Positions 1 to 8,849 of a stretch of 64,000 nt of DNA are shown in pieces. The stretch lies in the NCBI GenBank assembly GCA_027729635.1, contig JAQCEM010000003.1, positions 26,417 through 90,416 of the forward strand. Direction: 5' to 3'. Within the stretch, counting starts at the first letter, position 1. The number at the start of each line of letters is the position of its first letter. The position numbers and the translations under genes are program-made. This DNA comes from Casp-actino8 sp001510335. Its GTDB lineage: Bacteria > Actinomycetota > Acidimicrobiia > Acidimicrobiales > Ilumatobacteraceae. The notes under the pieces are model-generated. The model was not told the DNA's origin. It did not search any database and saw only the letters and a list, made by a program, of their open reading frames with translations.

Positions 1-414
1 GTGCCGCTGCAACAATTGGCTGGTTTTCAGGTCCCCGAGGCCCGCACGCTGGTGATTAAACCTCACGACCGTGGTTCGTTGAACGCCATTGAAAAGGCCA
101 TTCGCGACAGCGATCTGGGTATGTCCCCGTCAAACGATGGTGTCATTATCCGTCTCAACTTCCCGATGCTCACCGAAGAGCGACGCCGCGACTACGTGAA
201 ACTCGTGAAGAATATGGCTGAAGACGGTCGTGTTGCCGTGAGAAATGTGCGACGAGATGCTCGTAAACAATTAGAAACGGCCGAAAAAGCCGGAGAAGTG
301 TCCGCAGATGAACTTGAGCGGGCGGAAAAAGAACTAGACAAGACTACGCACGACCATGTTGAACACATCGACAAGGCTGTGCAACGTAAAGAACAAGAAC
401 TTCTGGAAGTCTGA
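1..414 (+). CDS. frr: Ribosome recycling factor, C-terminal part (cut by window edge)
   Basis: Ribosome recycling factor splits post-termination ribosomes together with EF-G. The visible 137 residues carry typical RRF text: the PEARTLVIKPHD stretch near the front, then RLNFPMLTEERRRDYVKL and a long charged helix ending in KEQELLEV. A full RRF has about 185 residues, so roughly the first 48 lie outside the window and the first codon here is not the true start. It sits 12 nt before cdsA in the same direction, a usual bacterial order (pyrH-frr-cdsA). Identification is secure; the gene is partial only because of the window boundary. Confidence 0.95.
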   Translation: MPLQQLAGFQVPEARTLVIKPHDRGSLNAIEKAIRDSDLGMSPSNDGVIIRLNFPMLTEERRRDYVKLVKNMAEDGRVAVRNVRRDARKQLETAEKAGEVSADELERAEKELDKTTHDHVEHIDKAVQRKEQELLEV

Positions 415-426
415 TAGGACGGGACC

Positions 427-1935
427 ATGAGCGATGATATGTGGCGTAGGGGTGCTGGCTCAGGCCAGGACGATGAATTCGAAGACTTCGGTGAACTCCG
501 ATTCTCCGACGATGAAGGTGACGATGAGCCGGCTCCGTTGAGTTTTGGCGACAGCGACACCGGATCACTTCCGCATTGGACAGAAAAGCCCACGGGTGAA
601 TTGCCGCGACTTTTCGGTGATGATCCATCGGGTTCGGTCTCGCGTCCGATTCCGCGCGATCCGTCGCGCGATGTTTCACGTGACGTGTCTCGCGAACTGG
701 ACCGTGACGAGTCAGGCGAGGTTGACGTGTGGGGTTCGTACTCAGGTTCGGCTCCTCGTCCTATTCCCGATAGCCCGTCCGGTGCAACCGAGCGGCCGAG
801 CGATGATTCAAGCAGTGGTCGTCCGCGCGTTCGCCTTGGCGAAGCGACTGGCGGAACGCGCCGCGATGACACAACCGGAACATCAACTCGTCCGATTCCG
901 AATGTTCGTCGTGACGATGCTTCAGACACCAGTGGTACTAGTCGCACCGGCCGAATTTCGATTAGCACTGACGACACTCAGGGTCGTCTAGTGACCGGAA
1001 GTCGCCCGCGGCCAACGACTGAACGGGGACCCCGTCCGCGTCCCGATGCCCGATCAAGCGAACGTGGTCAACGTAGCGTTCCGGCGCGCCCTGGTGTAGC
1101 TGGGCGTGATATGCCGACAGCGATAGCCGTTGGCTTGTTGATGGTCGCCGCATTTATTGCTGCGCTGCTGTGGAAGCCGGTTGCTGTTTTGGCAATTGTG
1201 GTTTTGGTTTGTGGTCTTGCTGCGGTCGAATTCTTTGAAAAAGTATCTGACAAGGGCTATCGACCTGCGTCAATCGTTGGCATCACAGCATCAATATGTG
1301 CACCGCTTGCTGCCTATTGGGTGGGCGACGGAGCGTTGCCTTTGGTGTTCACGTTGGCCTTGATGGCATCGGCAGTTTCATTCGTCGGCGCAACAAACAT
1401 TCAAGCGAGCCCGATGCCCAATATGGCCATCACCTCGCTCGGTATGTTGTGGATCGGAATGATGGGCTCATTCGCCGCTCTGTTGGCTGGCGTTTCAAAT
1501 GTGCCAGGTCTCGCTAATGTCGGCACCGACACCTTGTTCATCGTTGCCGTTGGCGTGATAGCCAATGACGTTGGTGCCTTGTTCGTCGGCTCAGCTGCAG
1601 GCAAGAAGCCGCTTCGTGCCTGGATCAGCCCCAACAAAACTGTTGAAGGATTGATGGGCGGAACCCTCGCCACATTGATCGCGATGTGGGTGGTCAGTTT
1701 GCAGAGCGACACTTGGAACAATGTCGGTGAAGTATTGATGTTGGCCATTGTCGTCGCAGTACTCGCACCGCTTGGCGACCTGGTCGAGAGCATGTTTAAG
1801 CGCAACCTTGACATCAAAGACTTTGGCACGGTCATTCGTGGCCACGGCGGAGTCCTTGATCGTTTTGACGGCTTCTTGTTCGTCCTTCCGGCTGCTTATT
1901 ACTTGTTGATGGTGCTTCAGCCCTACGCGTCGTGA
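427..1935 (+). CDS. cdsA: Phosphatidate cytidylyltransferase with long disordered N-terminus
   Basis: CdsA makes CDP-diacylglycerol from phosphatidic acid and CTP at the cytoplasmic membrane, the entry point to phospholipid synthesis. The C-terminal half is a multi-pass membrane domain starting near residue 232 and ends with the family signature: SMFKRNLDIKDFG followed by GHGGVLDRFD, where the acidic residues bind metal. The first 220 or so residues are unusual: hydrophilic, Ser/Arg/Asp-rich, with RD/SR repeats such as DPSRDVSRDVSREL, and presumably disordered. The protein is 502 residues; most CdsA proteins have 260-300. The ATG at 427 follows the frr stop closely. It heads a run of membrane and isoprenoid genes (dxr, rseP, ispG). 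Confidence 0.93.
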   Translation: MSDDMWRRGAGSGQDDEFEDFGELRFSDDEGDDEPAPLSFGDSDTGSLPHWTEKPTGELPRLFGDDPSGSVSRPIPRDPSRDVSRDVSRELDRDESGEVDVWGSYSGSAPRPIPDSPSGATERPSDDSSSGRPRVRLGEATGGTRRDDTTGTSTRPIPNVRRDDASDTSGTSRTGRISISTDDTQGRLVTGSRPRPTTERGPRPRPDARSSERGQRSVPARPGVAGRDMPTAIAVGLLMVAAFIAALLWKPVAVLAIVVLVCGLAAVEFFEKVSDKGYRPASIVGITASICAPLAAYWVGDGALPLVFTLALMASAVSFVGATNIQASPMPNMAITSLGMLWIGMMGSFAALLAGVSNVPGLANVGTDTLFIVAVGVIANDVGALFVGSAAGKKPLRAWISPNKTVEGLMGGTLATLIAMWVVSLQSDTWNNVGEVLMLAIVVAVLAPLGDLVESMFKRNLDIKDFGTVIRGHGGVLDRFDGFLFVLPAAYYLLMVLQPYAS

Positions 1936-1943
1936 TGTGAACG

Positions 1944-3116
1944 GTGAGTACCGTTCGTATTTCAATAGCTGGCAGTTCGGGTTCGATAGGTACCCAAACT
2001 CTTGATGTCATTCGTGCTGAAAATGCGCGTTGTACGCAAGGTGGGTCCGATGTCGAATACGTGGTTCACGGCTTAGGTCTTGGTTCAAATATCGATGTAC
2101 TCGTCGCTCAAGCGCGTGAGTTTCAACCAGTCGTTGTTGCGGTTGCTGATGAGGCACGTCATTCAGAAGTGCGCGAAGCGCTTCCTGGTATCAGAGTCGT
2201 ACGCGACATGGCCGATCTTGTGGACGGTGCTGATGTCGTGATTAATGCCGTCGTGGGATTCGCCGGCTTGCCTGTCACTCTTGAAACATTGCGTCAAGGT
2301 AAGCGCCTCGCGTTAGCGAATAAAGAATCATTGATTGCGGCGGGGCCAGTTGTTCAGCCGTTGCGCTCAGTGCCCGGTGCCGAGATTATTCCTGTTGATA
2401 GCGAACATTGTGCAGTGCATCAATGTTTGCGTTCAACGGTTCGGCCAGGTGTTGAAGTTTCGCGCATTGTCTTAACAGCTAGCGGCGGTCCGTTTAGAGA
2501 TCGCACGATAAGTGACCTAGCCGAAGTCACCGTTGAACAAGCATTGGCGCACCCCACGTGGAGCATGGGCCCCAAGATCACTATTGATTCATCGACATTG
2601 ATGAACAAAGGACTTGAAGTGATTGAGGCTCACGAATTGTTTGGAGTGAGTTACGACCAAATCGAAGTTGTTGTACACCCGCAATCGGTGATTCATTCGA
2701 TGGTCGAATTCACGGATGGTTGCACCATGGCGCAGTTGAGTATGCCCGATATGCGCTTGCCCATTGGGTACGCACTCGCGCACCCCAACCGAATCGGAAC
2801 ACCATTTGGTCGGATCAATTGGTCAACTTTGACTCATCTTGATTTCAGCGCGCCGGATACTTCAACCTTCCGTTGTTTGTCATTGGCGTATCAAGCGGGG
2901 CGCACTGGTGGCACTGCGCCGGCCTTTTTGTCGGCTGCGAATGAAGTCGCAGTCGAGGCATTTTTGGCTGGTTCTTTAAGGTGGCCCGATATTGCTGCTG
3001 TCGTCGAAGCCTCGTTGCAAAAACATGTTGCGACGAATGGCACTCTGTCAAGCGAAGACATTATTGAGGCCGACCGTACAGGTCGTGAAGTAGCGCATAA
3101 GGTGCTATCCCAATGA
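1944..3116 (+). CDS. dxr: 1-deoxy-D-xylulose 5-phosphate reductoisomerase
   Basis: Dxr (IspC) converts DXP to 2-C-methyl-D-erythritol 4-phosphate with NADPH, the committed step of the MEP isoprenoid pathway. The N-terminal nucleotide-binding loop GSSGSIGTQTLDVI, the LANKESLIAAG segment, the metal-binding PVDSEHCAVHQCL region and the catalytic loop ASGGPFRD are all present. The 390-residue length is normal. Translation starts at a GTG 8 nt after the cdsA stop, and the 3' end overlaps rseP by 4 nt (ATGA), indicating coupling. ispG of the same pathway follows two genes later. No anomaly seen. Confidence 0.96.
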   Translation: MSTVRISIAGSSGSIGTQTLDVIRAENARCTQGGSDVEYVVHGLGLGSNIDVLVAQAREFQPVVVAVADEARHSEVREALPGIRVVRDMADLVDGADVVINAVVGFAGLPVTLETLRQGKRLALANKESLIAAGPVVQPLRSVPGAEIIPVDSEHCAVHQCLRSTVRPGVEVSRIVLTASGGPFRDRTISDLAEVTVEQALAHPTWSMGPKITIDSSTLMNKGLEVIEAHELFGVSYDQIEVVVHPQSVIHSMVEFTDGCTMAQLSMPDMRLPIGYALAHPNRIGTPFGRINWSTLTHLDFSAPDTSTFRCLSLAYQAGRTGGTAPAFLSAANEVAVEAFLAGSLRWPDIAAVVEASLQKHVATNGTLSSEDIIEADRTGREVAHKVLSQ

Positions 3117-4378
3117 GCGTGTACCGATCTTTGCGAGACGAGATGATGGCCGGTGGAGCCGTCGACGAGCCTGGTGCCGATCCCAAAGAACCGCGCCAGT
3201 CTGTCCCGATCTTGTCGGGTATTGCCATCGTTGCATTGTTGATCTGGCTTGGCATGAGCAACATTTGGAGTTTGGTGCTTGTCGCCGGACTTTTGATTTC
3301 GGTTTTCTTGCACGAAGTGGGTCACTTTGTTACTGCTGGTTGGGCCGGAATGAAGCGCACGCAATTCTTCATGGGCTTTGGTCCGAAGCTGTGGAGTATG
3401 CATCGCAAGGGTGTTGAGTACGGAGTTCGAGTCTTGCCGCTTGGCGCATTCGTACGTATCGTCGGCATGAACAACCTTGACCCCGTTGAGGCTGGCGACG
3501 AGGAGGTCGCGTACTCTTCAAAGCCCTATCGCTGGCGATTGTTGGTGATCACCGCAGGTTCTTTGATGCACCTCATTATTGCGATCGTCATCTTGTTGTT
3601 CGTGTATACCACGGGTGGTCGCTATCAAGACACTGGTGTCGTGCAGGTTTATGCGATCACTGAAGATTCTCCTGCGGCCGGCGCCGGTATCGGACTCGGC
3701 GATGAAATCGTGTCGGTGAATGGTACTCAGTTGGCGTCAGCGGACGAACTGCGGACATTGGTGCGTTCATCGCAAGCCGGTGACGAGATCACGGTTGTCT
3801 TCGCTGAAAAGGGTCCTGGCGATGATGGTTCAGTGAAGACCGTCAATGTCGTGTTAGATCCGCACCCAACTGATGAGACCCCGGGCATTGGATACCTAGG
3901 AGTCGGTACCGATAGTTATGGTCGCGACCAGTTGGGACTGGTATCGGCATCGAGTCATGTCGCGAGCGACTTATGGAATGGCATGGGCAGCACGATCTCG
4001 GGTATTGGAACGATTGTCAATCCAGCGAATCAGTGGACTCAATTGACTGATGAAAATGCTGACCCCATGAAGCGTCCGACAACAGTTGTCGGGATCACCA
4101 AGGTTGCGGGCGATATCGGCAACCGTGATGGCCTGTATGGGGTCCTCGAGGTACTGGCTTCAATCAATGTTTTCGTCGGTCTCTTTAACTTGTTGCCGTT
4201 GTTGCCCTTTGACGGTGGTCACGCCGCTATCGCAACATATGAGCGAATTCGCAGTCGCAAGAATCGCGTCTATCAAGCCGATGTGGAAAAAATGTGGCCA
4301 GTGACGGTCGTGGTTTTGACCGTGCTGCTGTTTTTAACTTTCACCGGTTTATATCTCGATATCACCCGTCCGTTCTAA
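3113..4378 (+). CDS. rseP: RseP-type site-2 intramembrane metalloprotease (M50)
   Basis: Site-2 proteases cut membrane-bound anti-sigma factors and remnant signal peptides inside the bilayer. The zinc motif HEVGH lies at residues 67-71 in the first transmembrane helix. A PDZ domain occupies about residues 170-240 (GIGLGDEIVSVNG), and the third metal ligand is in LLPLLPFDGGH near residue 365, a variant of the usual NPxPxLDG. The protein has 421 residues and about four membrane helices. It lies between dxr and ispG, an order common in Actinobacteria; the start overlaps the dxr stop. Substrates cannot be told from sequence. Rip1 of mycobacteria is the nearest named relative. Confidence 0.93.
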   Translation: MSVYRSLRDEMMAGGAVDEPGADPKEPRQSVPILSGIAIVALLIWLGMSNIWSLVLVAGLLISVFLHEVGHFVTAGWAGMKRTQFFMGFGPKLWSMHRKGVEYGVRVLPLGAFVRIVGMNNLDPVEAGDEEVAYSSKPYRWRLLVITAGSLMHLIIAIVILLFVYTTGGRYQDTGVVQVYAITEDSPAAGAGIGLGDEIVSVNGTQLASADELRTLVRSSQAGDEITVVFAEKGPGDDGSVKTVNVVLDPHPTDETPGIGYLGVGTDSYGRDQLGLVSASSHVASDLWNGMGSTISGIGTIVNPANQWTQLTDENADPMKRPTTVVGITKVAGDIGNRDGLYGVLEVLASINVFVGLFNLLPLLPFDGGHAAIATYERIRSRKNRVYQADVEKMWPVTVVVLTVLLFLTFTGLYLDITRPF

Positions 4379-4398
4379 ACACTGACAGAATGTAAGCA

Positions 4399-5628
4399 AT
4401 GTCATCCTCTGCTGGCTCGCCCACGAATCGTCGCCCCACTCGTCAAATCATGGTGGGCAAAGTTCCCGTTGGTGGGGGGGCACCTATCACGGTGCAGTCA
4501 ATGACCATCACCAAGACCGCTGATGTTGAAGGCACTCTGCAACAGATTTACGCTCTCGCTGCTGCCGGTTGCGACATCGTGCGGTGCACTTGTAACGAAA
4601 TTGAAGCAGCTGAAGGCCTTGCCCAAATTGTGCCTCGTTCGCCGGTGCCGATCATCGCCGACATTCACCATCAGTACAAGATGGCGCTAGCAGCGATGGA
4701 GGCTGGCGTTCATGGTTTGCGTCTGAACCCTGGCAACATTCGTCGACCCGAACACATCAAGGCTGTCGCAAGCGAAGCCAAAGATCGTGGTATTCCGATT
4801 CGTATTGGCGTCAACGGTGGCTCTCTTGATCCCGAGTTGTACGACAAGTACGGCGGCAAAGTCACGCCTGAAGCAATGGTTGAATCAGCCATGCGCGAGA
4901 TTGCGTATTTCGATGAAGTTGGTTTTGATCAGATCAAGATCAGCGTGAAGGCATCGAATGTTCCGCTCATGGTTGAGGCGTATCGCCAACTCAGCGAAGT
5001 GACCGATCATCCGTTGCACTTGGGCGTTACTGAAGCGGGTCCGTTGCCGAATGGTTTGCTGAAAGCCACCGCCGGAATTGCAGCACTCTTGCTTGAAGGA
5101 ATTGGTGACACGATTCGTTACAGCCTCACCGCTGATCCAGTTGAAGAAGCTCGTGCCGGACGGCAACTACTTGAGGCCCTCGGACTTCGCGAACGAAAGA
5201 ATGTTGATCTCATTGCCTGCCCCAGTTGCGGACGCGCTGAAATTGACGTGATTGATGTTGCTAATCGTGCAATGAAAGCTTTCGGCGATCGCAAGATTCC
5301 GTTACAAGTTGCGGTGATGGGTTGTGTCGTGAATGGTCCAGGTGAGGCGCGCGAAGCCGATCTTGGTATCGCTGCTGGCAACAAGCGTGGTCACTTATTC
5401 GTGAAGGGTCGCAACGTGGCAGTTGTGCCCGAAAGTGAAATGGTTGAAGCACTCGTTGAATGGGCTGAGTACATCCACGAACATGGGGCAGAAGCAGCTA
5501 TCGCTCGAGTCGACACGGAAAAGGCCGAACGTGAAGCAGCAAAAGATCGATCAATGTTGCTGGACGCTAAAGGCGATGATGCCAATAATGCTCAAGAGCG
5601 CATCGTGGAGATCCGCAAAAAGAGATAG
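4399..5628 (+). CDS. ispG: 4-hydroxy-3-methylbut-2-enyl diphosphate synthase
   Basis: IspG (GcpE) reductively converts MEcPP to HMBPP in the next-to-last MEP pathway step, using a 4Fe-4S cluster. The TIM-barrel N-terminus contains PVGGGAPITVQSMT and ADIHHQYKMALAAMEAGV. The cluster cysteines are in CPSCGRAEID (about residue 275) and MGCVVNGPGEA (about residue 310). Length is 409, with a charged 25-residue tail (RIVEIRKKR) beyond the core. It lies 20 nt after rseP in the same direction and ends the block; manA converges 26 nt beyond. No terminator is visible in that gap. Confidence 0.96.
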   Translation: MSSSAGSPTNRRPTRQIMVGKVPVGGGAPITVQSMTITKTADVEGTLQQIYALAAAGCDIVRCTCNEIEAAEGLAQIVPRSPVPIIADIHHQYKMALAAMEAGVHGLRLNPGNIRRPEHIKAVASEAKDRGIPIRIGVNGGSLDPELYDKYGGKVTPEAMVESAMREIAYFDEVGFDQIKISVKASNVPLMVEAYRQLSEVTDHPLHLGVTEAGPLPNGLLKATAGIAALLLEGIGDTIRYSLTADPVEEARAGRQLLEALGLRERKNVDLIACPSCGRAEIDVIDVANRAMKAFGDRKIPLQVAVMGCVVNGPGEAREADLGIAAGNKRGHLFVKGRNVAVVPESEMVEALVEWAEYIHEHGAEAAIARVDTEKAEREAAKDRSMLLDAKGDDANNAQERIVEIRKKR

Positions 5629-5654
5629 TAGTTAACAGTTGGTCGTTGATTGAG

Positions 5655-6794
5655 CTAGTTGTTTTCGGTAACTCGGAAAAGAGTTGCTTTGCCACTCAGT
5701 GTTATCTCTTCGCCTGGTGCGAGATAACACACTTCGCCACGGTGCAATAGATTGGTTGCACCCACCCCGCACAACGTGAGCTCGCGGGTGCGAGCACGTA
5801 GTGTTTCGGTGCCATCAATTTGATGCACCCACAATGTGAACGGTGCATCTGGGGTTTCGTACTTCCATAAGCGACCAGCTTCAGTTTTTGAAACTGGAGC
5901 AGCGCGCACGATGGGATCGGGGAGTGGTTGAGCCACGACAGTTGCTAGCAGTTCATTGACATCAACGTGCTTGTTCGTTAAACCGCACCGCACCACATTG
6001 TCGCTTGAGCCCATGACTTCGATACCAGTGCCGCTTAAGTAGGCGTGCAAATTGCCTGGGTCGAGATAAAGCGCTTCGCCGGCTTGCAATATCACGTAGT
6101 TCAACAACAACGAAGCAACAACTGCGGGATCATCGGGATACGCAACCGCAAGGCGAGCGGCCCATTGAGCACTTGGCGAATCGTGGTTTTGGCACGCATC
6201 AATAACTTCTTTAATAAGAACTTGTATTTCTTGACCGCCGCCGAACAAATAGCGCATGGTGTGGTCTAGGTCGTGATCGGTGAGTAAACGAGCGATGATT
6301 GATGCGCCGCCACCGATTGAATGTAAAAGTTCAACTGTCGCTACAGGTTCACGGAATCCGCACAGCGCTTCAAAGGGTCCGAGCGCACAAATGAGTTCGG
6401 GTTTAGCGAATGGATCGCGATAAATGCGTCGTGAGTTTCCGATCGGGATGTTGAGGCGATTCTCACGGGTGTATCCAGCCTTGGCTTGTTCGGTTGATGG
6501 GTGGCTTTGCAACGACAACGGTTCAGCAGCTGCAAGAACTTTTAACAAGAACGGCAATTCGCCCGCAACCGACAGCAATGAAACTGATTGTCCGCCAGTG
6601 TCGTCAGTTGCACTTCGACGCAATGCTGCAGCAGTGGCATCATCAACGCTGAGTACTTTTGATGCTCCACCTAAATGAGTTCCGAACCACAACTCGGCCC
6701 AGGGGCGACCATCGGGTTCAATGTTAAGCAAGCGCGGGATCGATGTTTCGTGACCCCACGAATAATGCTGCACGACACCTCGCACCAACTTCAT
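5655..6794 (-). CDS. manA: Mannose-6-phosphate isomerase, class I
   Basis: ManA interconverts fructose 6-phosphate and mannose 6-phosphate, feeding GDP-mannose and cell-envelope glycan synthesis. The cupin-fold type I signature is clear: YSWGHETSIPRLL at the start, FLLKVLAAAEPLSLQSHPST with zinc-binding Gln and His, then YRDPFAKPELICAL, and LDPGNLHAYLSGTGIEVMGSSDNVVR further on. It has 379 residues, normal for the class. The ATG lies 2 nt after the proS stop, so the two are probably co-transcribed. No unusual feature. Confidence 0.94.
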   Translation of the reverse strand: MKLVRGVVQHYSWGHETSIPRLLNIEPDGRPWAELWFGTHLGGASKVLSVDDATAAALRRSATDDTGGQSVSLLSVAGELPFLLKVLAAAEPLSLQSHPSTEQAKAGYTRENRLNIPIGNSRRIYRDPFAKPELICALGPFEALCGFREPVATVELLHSIGGGASIIARLLTDHDLDHTMRYLFGGGQEIQVLIKEVIDACQNHDSPSAQWAARLAVAYPDDPAVVASLLLNYVILQAGEALYLDPGNLHAYLSGTGIEVMGSSDNVVRCGLTNKHVDVNELLATVVAQPLPDPIVRAAPVSKTEAGRLWKYETPDAPFTLWVHQIDGTETLRARTRELTLCGVGATNLLHRGEVCYLAPGEEITLSGKATLFRVTENN

Positions 6795-6796
6795 GA

Positions 6797-8599
6797 TCAG
6801 TTTCCAGGCCGCCCACAGATTGTGCGCAATGTTGCAATGGCATCGCCGATGGCGACATCGCTGCGTTCACCATTGGCGCGGTTGCGAACTTCGATCACTC
6901 CATCGGCGAGACCCTTGCCCACGACAACGATGGTGGGTACGCCAATGAGTTCGGCATCTTTGAACTTGACGCCAGGTGAAACTGATGAGCGATCGTCTAA
7001 CAAAATTCGTAAGCCTGATGCTTCAAGTTCGCTGGCAAGACGCTCGGCTTTTTCGGCAATTGCGTCCGCACCTTTACTCGCGATCACGATGTGAACATCG
7101 GCCGGTGCAACTTCGCGGGGCCAACACAAGCCCATATGGTCGAGAGTTGCTTCGGCGATTGCCGCGACCGCTCGTGAAACACCAATGCCGTAACTACCCA
7201 TGGTGACCACAACTTGTTTGCCATTTTGGTCAAGCACGGTGAGGTTGAGCGCTTCGGCATACTTGCGACCCAATTGGAAAATGTGTCCGATCTCAATACC
7301 GCGTGCCATTTCGAGAACGCCCGTTGCATGATTTGCAGCACATGTTGGGCACGTATCGCCCGGCAAAACTTCGGCTGCTTCAATGGTCCCATCGGGAGTG
7401 AAGTCACGACCACAGACCAAACCAACCACATGATTGCCAGCTTTATTCGCGCCAGTCACCCAACTCGTTCCAGTTGAAACGCGCGGATCAACGAGATAAC
7501 GAATCTTCGATGATGATGTTAAGCCGAGTACATCAGGTCCGATGTATCCCTTCACGAGTGCGGGATAGTTGGCGAAATCTGCTTCGGTAAAAGCATCGGG
7601 TTCGGCAGGGCTAACTTGTGCTTCGACGCGCTTCATATCAACTTCGCGATCACCAGGTAAACCAATCGCTAACGGTTCACGACGTCCATCGGGATGACGC
7701 AACATGATGATCACATTTTTGAGTGTGTCGGTAGTGGTCCATGCAGTGGTTTTGCTAAGTGCTGCATTGATATCAGTGCGAGCATTCAACAAATCAACAA
7801 GTGTCGCAATCGTTGGTGTGTTAGGGGTATCAACAACTTGTGATGGCGCCGCACTTGAGAAATCAATGGCGGACGGAGTCGGCACGGTGACTGCTTCGGT
7901 GTTGGCGGCGTAACCACAGGTCACGCAACGCACGAAAGTGTCTTCGCCAACTTCAAGCGGTGCCAAGAATTCTTCGCTCTTCGAACCGCCCATGGCACCC
8001 GACATTGCCGAAACAATGACGAATGGCAAATGAAGGCGTTCAAAAGTTTTGATGTAGGCCGCACGGTGGGCTTCGTAACTCGCCGTAAGTCCGGCGTCGT
8101 CAATGTCAAAGCTGTAGGAGTCCTTCATCACAAACTCCCGACCACGCAACAAGCCGGCACGCGGTCGGGCTTCGTCGCGGAACTTCGTCTGAATTTGGTA
8201 GATGCTTAGCGGTAGGTCTTTATAACTGCTGTAGAGATCTTTGACCAGCAAAGTGAACATCTCTTCATGAGTCGGGCCCAGTAGGTAGTCGACGCCACGG
8301 CGGTCTTGAAGGCGAAACAGGTTGGGGCCGTATTCGGTCCAGCGATTGGTGGCTTCGTAAGGCTCACGGGGGAGCAGGGCCGGAAAGTGGACTTCCTGGA
8401 AACCGGCGGCGTCCATTTCTTCGCGCACGATGCGTTCAACATTGCGGTACACGTTCCATCCGAGGGGGAGCCAGGTGTATCCGCCTGGGGCCGCCCGACG
8501 GATATAGCCAGCTCGAACCATCAATTGGTGGCTCGGAACCTCGGCATCGGAGGGGTTTTCGCGCAGAGTGCGGACGAACAGGCTGGATAAACGCAACAT
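6797..8599 (-). CDS. proS: Prolyl-tRNA synthetase, bacterial type with editing domain
   Basis: ProS charges tRNA-Pro. Class II motif 1 lies in GGYTWLPLGWNVYRNVERIVREEMDAAG, motif 2 in FRDEARPRAGLLRGREFVMKDSYSF, and motif 3 near YGIGVSRAVAA. An insertion of about 180 residues (roughly 220-400) between motifs 2 and 3 is the bacterial editing (INS) domain that hydrolyses Ala-tRNA-Pro. The C-terminal anticodon-binding domain contains DDRSSVSPGVKFKDAELIGVP. Length 600, normal. The ATG at 8599 has only a weak upstream GACGGA. A gap of about 250 bp separates it from the divergent rimP operon. Confidence 0.96.
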   Translation of the reverse strand: MLRLSSLFVRTLRENPSDAEVPSHQLMVRAGYIRRAAPGGYTWLPLGWNVYRNVERIVREEMDAAGFQEVHFPALLPREPYEATNRWTEYGPNLFRLQDRRGVDYLLGPTHEEMFTLLVKDLYSSYKDLPLSIYQIQTKFRDEARPRAGLLRGREFVMKDSYSFDIDDAGLTASYEAHRAAYIKTFERLHLPFVIVSAMSGAMGGSKSEEFLAPLEVGEDTFVRCVTCGYAANTEAVTVPTPSAIDFSSAAPSQVVDTPNTPTIATLVDLLNARTDINAALSKTTAWTTTDTLKNVIIMLRHPDGRREPLAIGLPGDREVDMKRVEAQVSPAEPDAFTEADFANYPALVKGYIGPDVLGLTSSSKIRYLVDPRVSTGTSWVTGANKAGNHVVGLVCGRDFTPDGTIEAAEVLPGDTCPTCAANHATGVLEMARGIEIGHIFQLGRKYAEALNLTVLDQNGKQVVVTMGSYGIGVSRAVAAIAEATLDHMGLCWPREVAPADVHIVIASKGADAIAEKAERLASELEASGLRILLDDRSSVSPGVKFKDAELIGVPTIVVVGKGLADGVIEVRNRANGERSDVAIGDAIATLRTICGRPGN

Positions 8600-8670
8600 T
8601 CCGTCAGGCTACTTGTCATGAACCGTCAACTGAGGGAGATCACTCGTGTCGGTTAGCGCCCGCATTCTTG

Positions 8671-8676
8671 TATGAT
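8671..8676 (+). promoter_or_regulatory. -10 element of a promoter for the candidate small RNA
   Basis: TATGAT matches the -10 consensus at 5 of 6 positions. The -35 region (TGTCGG about 17 nt upstream) is weak. Its downstream distance to the terminator at 8720-8745 would give a transcript of about 65 nt. Seen directly; activity is inferred. Confidence 0.45.
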
Positions 8677-8682
8677 GGTTGA

Positions 8683-8745
8683 GTCTGAAGAGAATCTCCA
8701 TTCCGATGGGTCTGAAAGGCGAGGGCTACAGCCCTCGTCTTTTTT
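8683..8745 (+). ncRNA. Candidate small RNA or attenuated leader upstream of rimP
   Basis: A compact unit follows the TATGAT element at 8671. It has GTCTGAA at 8683-8689, a short hairpin CCAT-TCCG-ATGG at 8698-8709 with a UNCG-type tetraloop, a second GTCTGAA at 8710-8716, and an intrinsic terminator at 8720-8745. No open frame with a ribosome binding site lies inside. It could be a free-standing small RNA or the terminated leader of the rimP operon, with read-through controlling translation genes. I do not recognise it as a known riboswitch class. An additional promoter downstream (8760-8840 is AT-rich) would make it independent of rimP. Confidence 0.4.
8720..8745 (+). terminator. Intrinsic terminator between proS and rimP
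   Basis: A perfect 7-bp stem, CGAGGGC at 8720-8726 and GCCCTCG at 8731-8737, closes a 4-nt TACA loop and is followed by TCTTTTTT. This is a textbook Rho-independent terminator on the plus strand, placed about 105 nt before the rimP start codon. Confidence 0.8.
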
Positions 8746-8849
8746 AGTCACTGGGGTCATATTCGATCCAGATCAGTACATATTCAGGACATATTTTAGG
8801 AAATATCGAGCGAAATACATAGAAATTTTGACACTATGGAGGTGAATTG

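Noticed and set aside
192..977. Long Ser/Arg-rich open frame on the minus strand opposite cdsA
   Set aside because: It mirrors the low-complexity 5' part of cdsA; no ribosome binding site and no family features.
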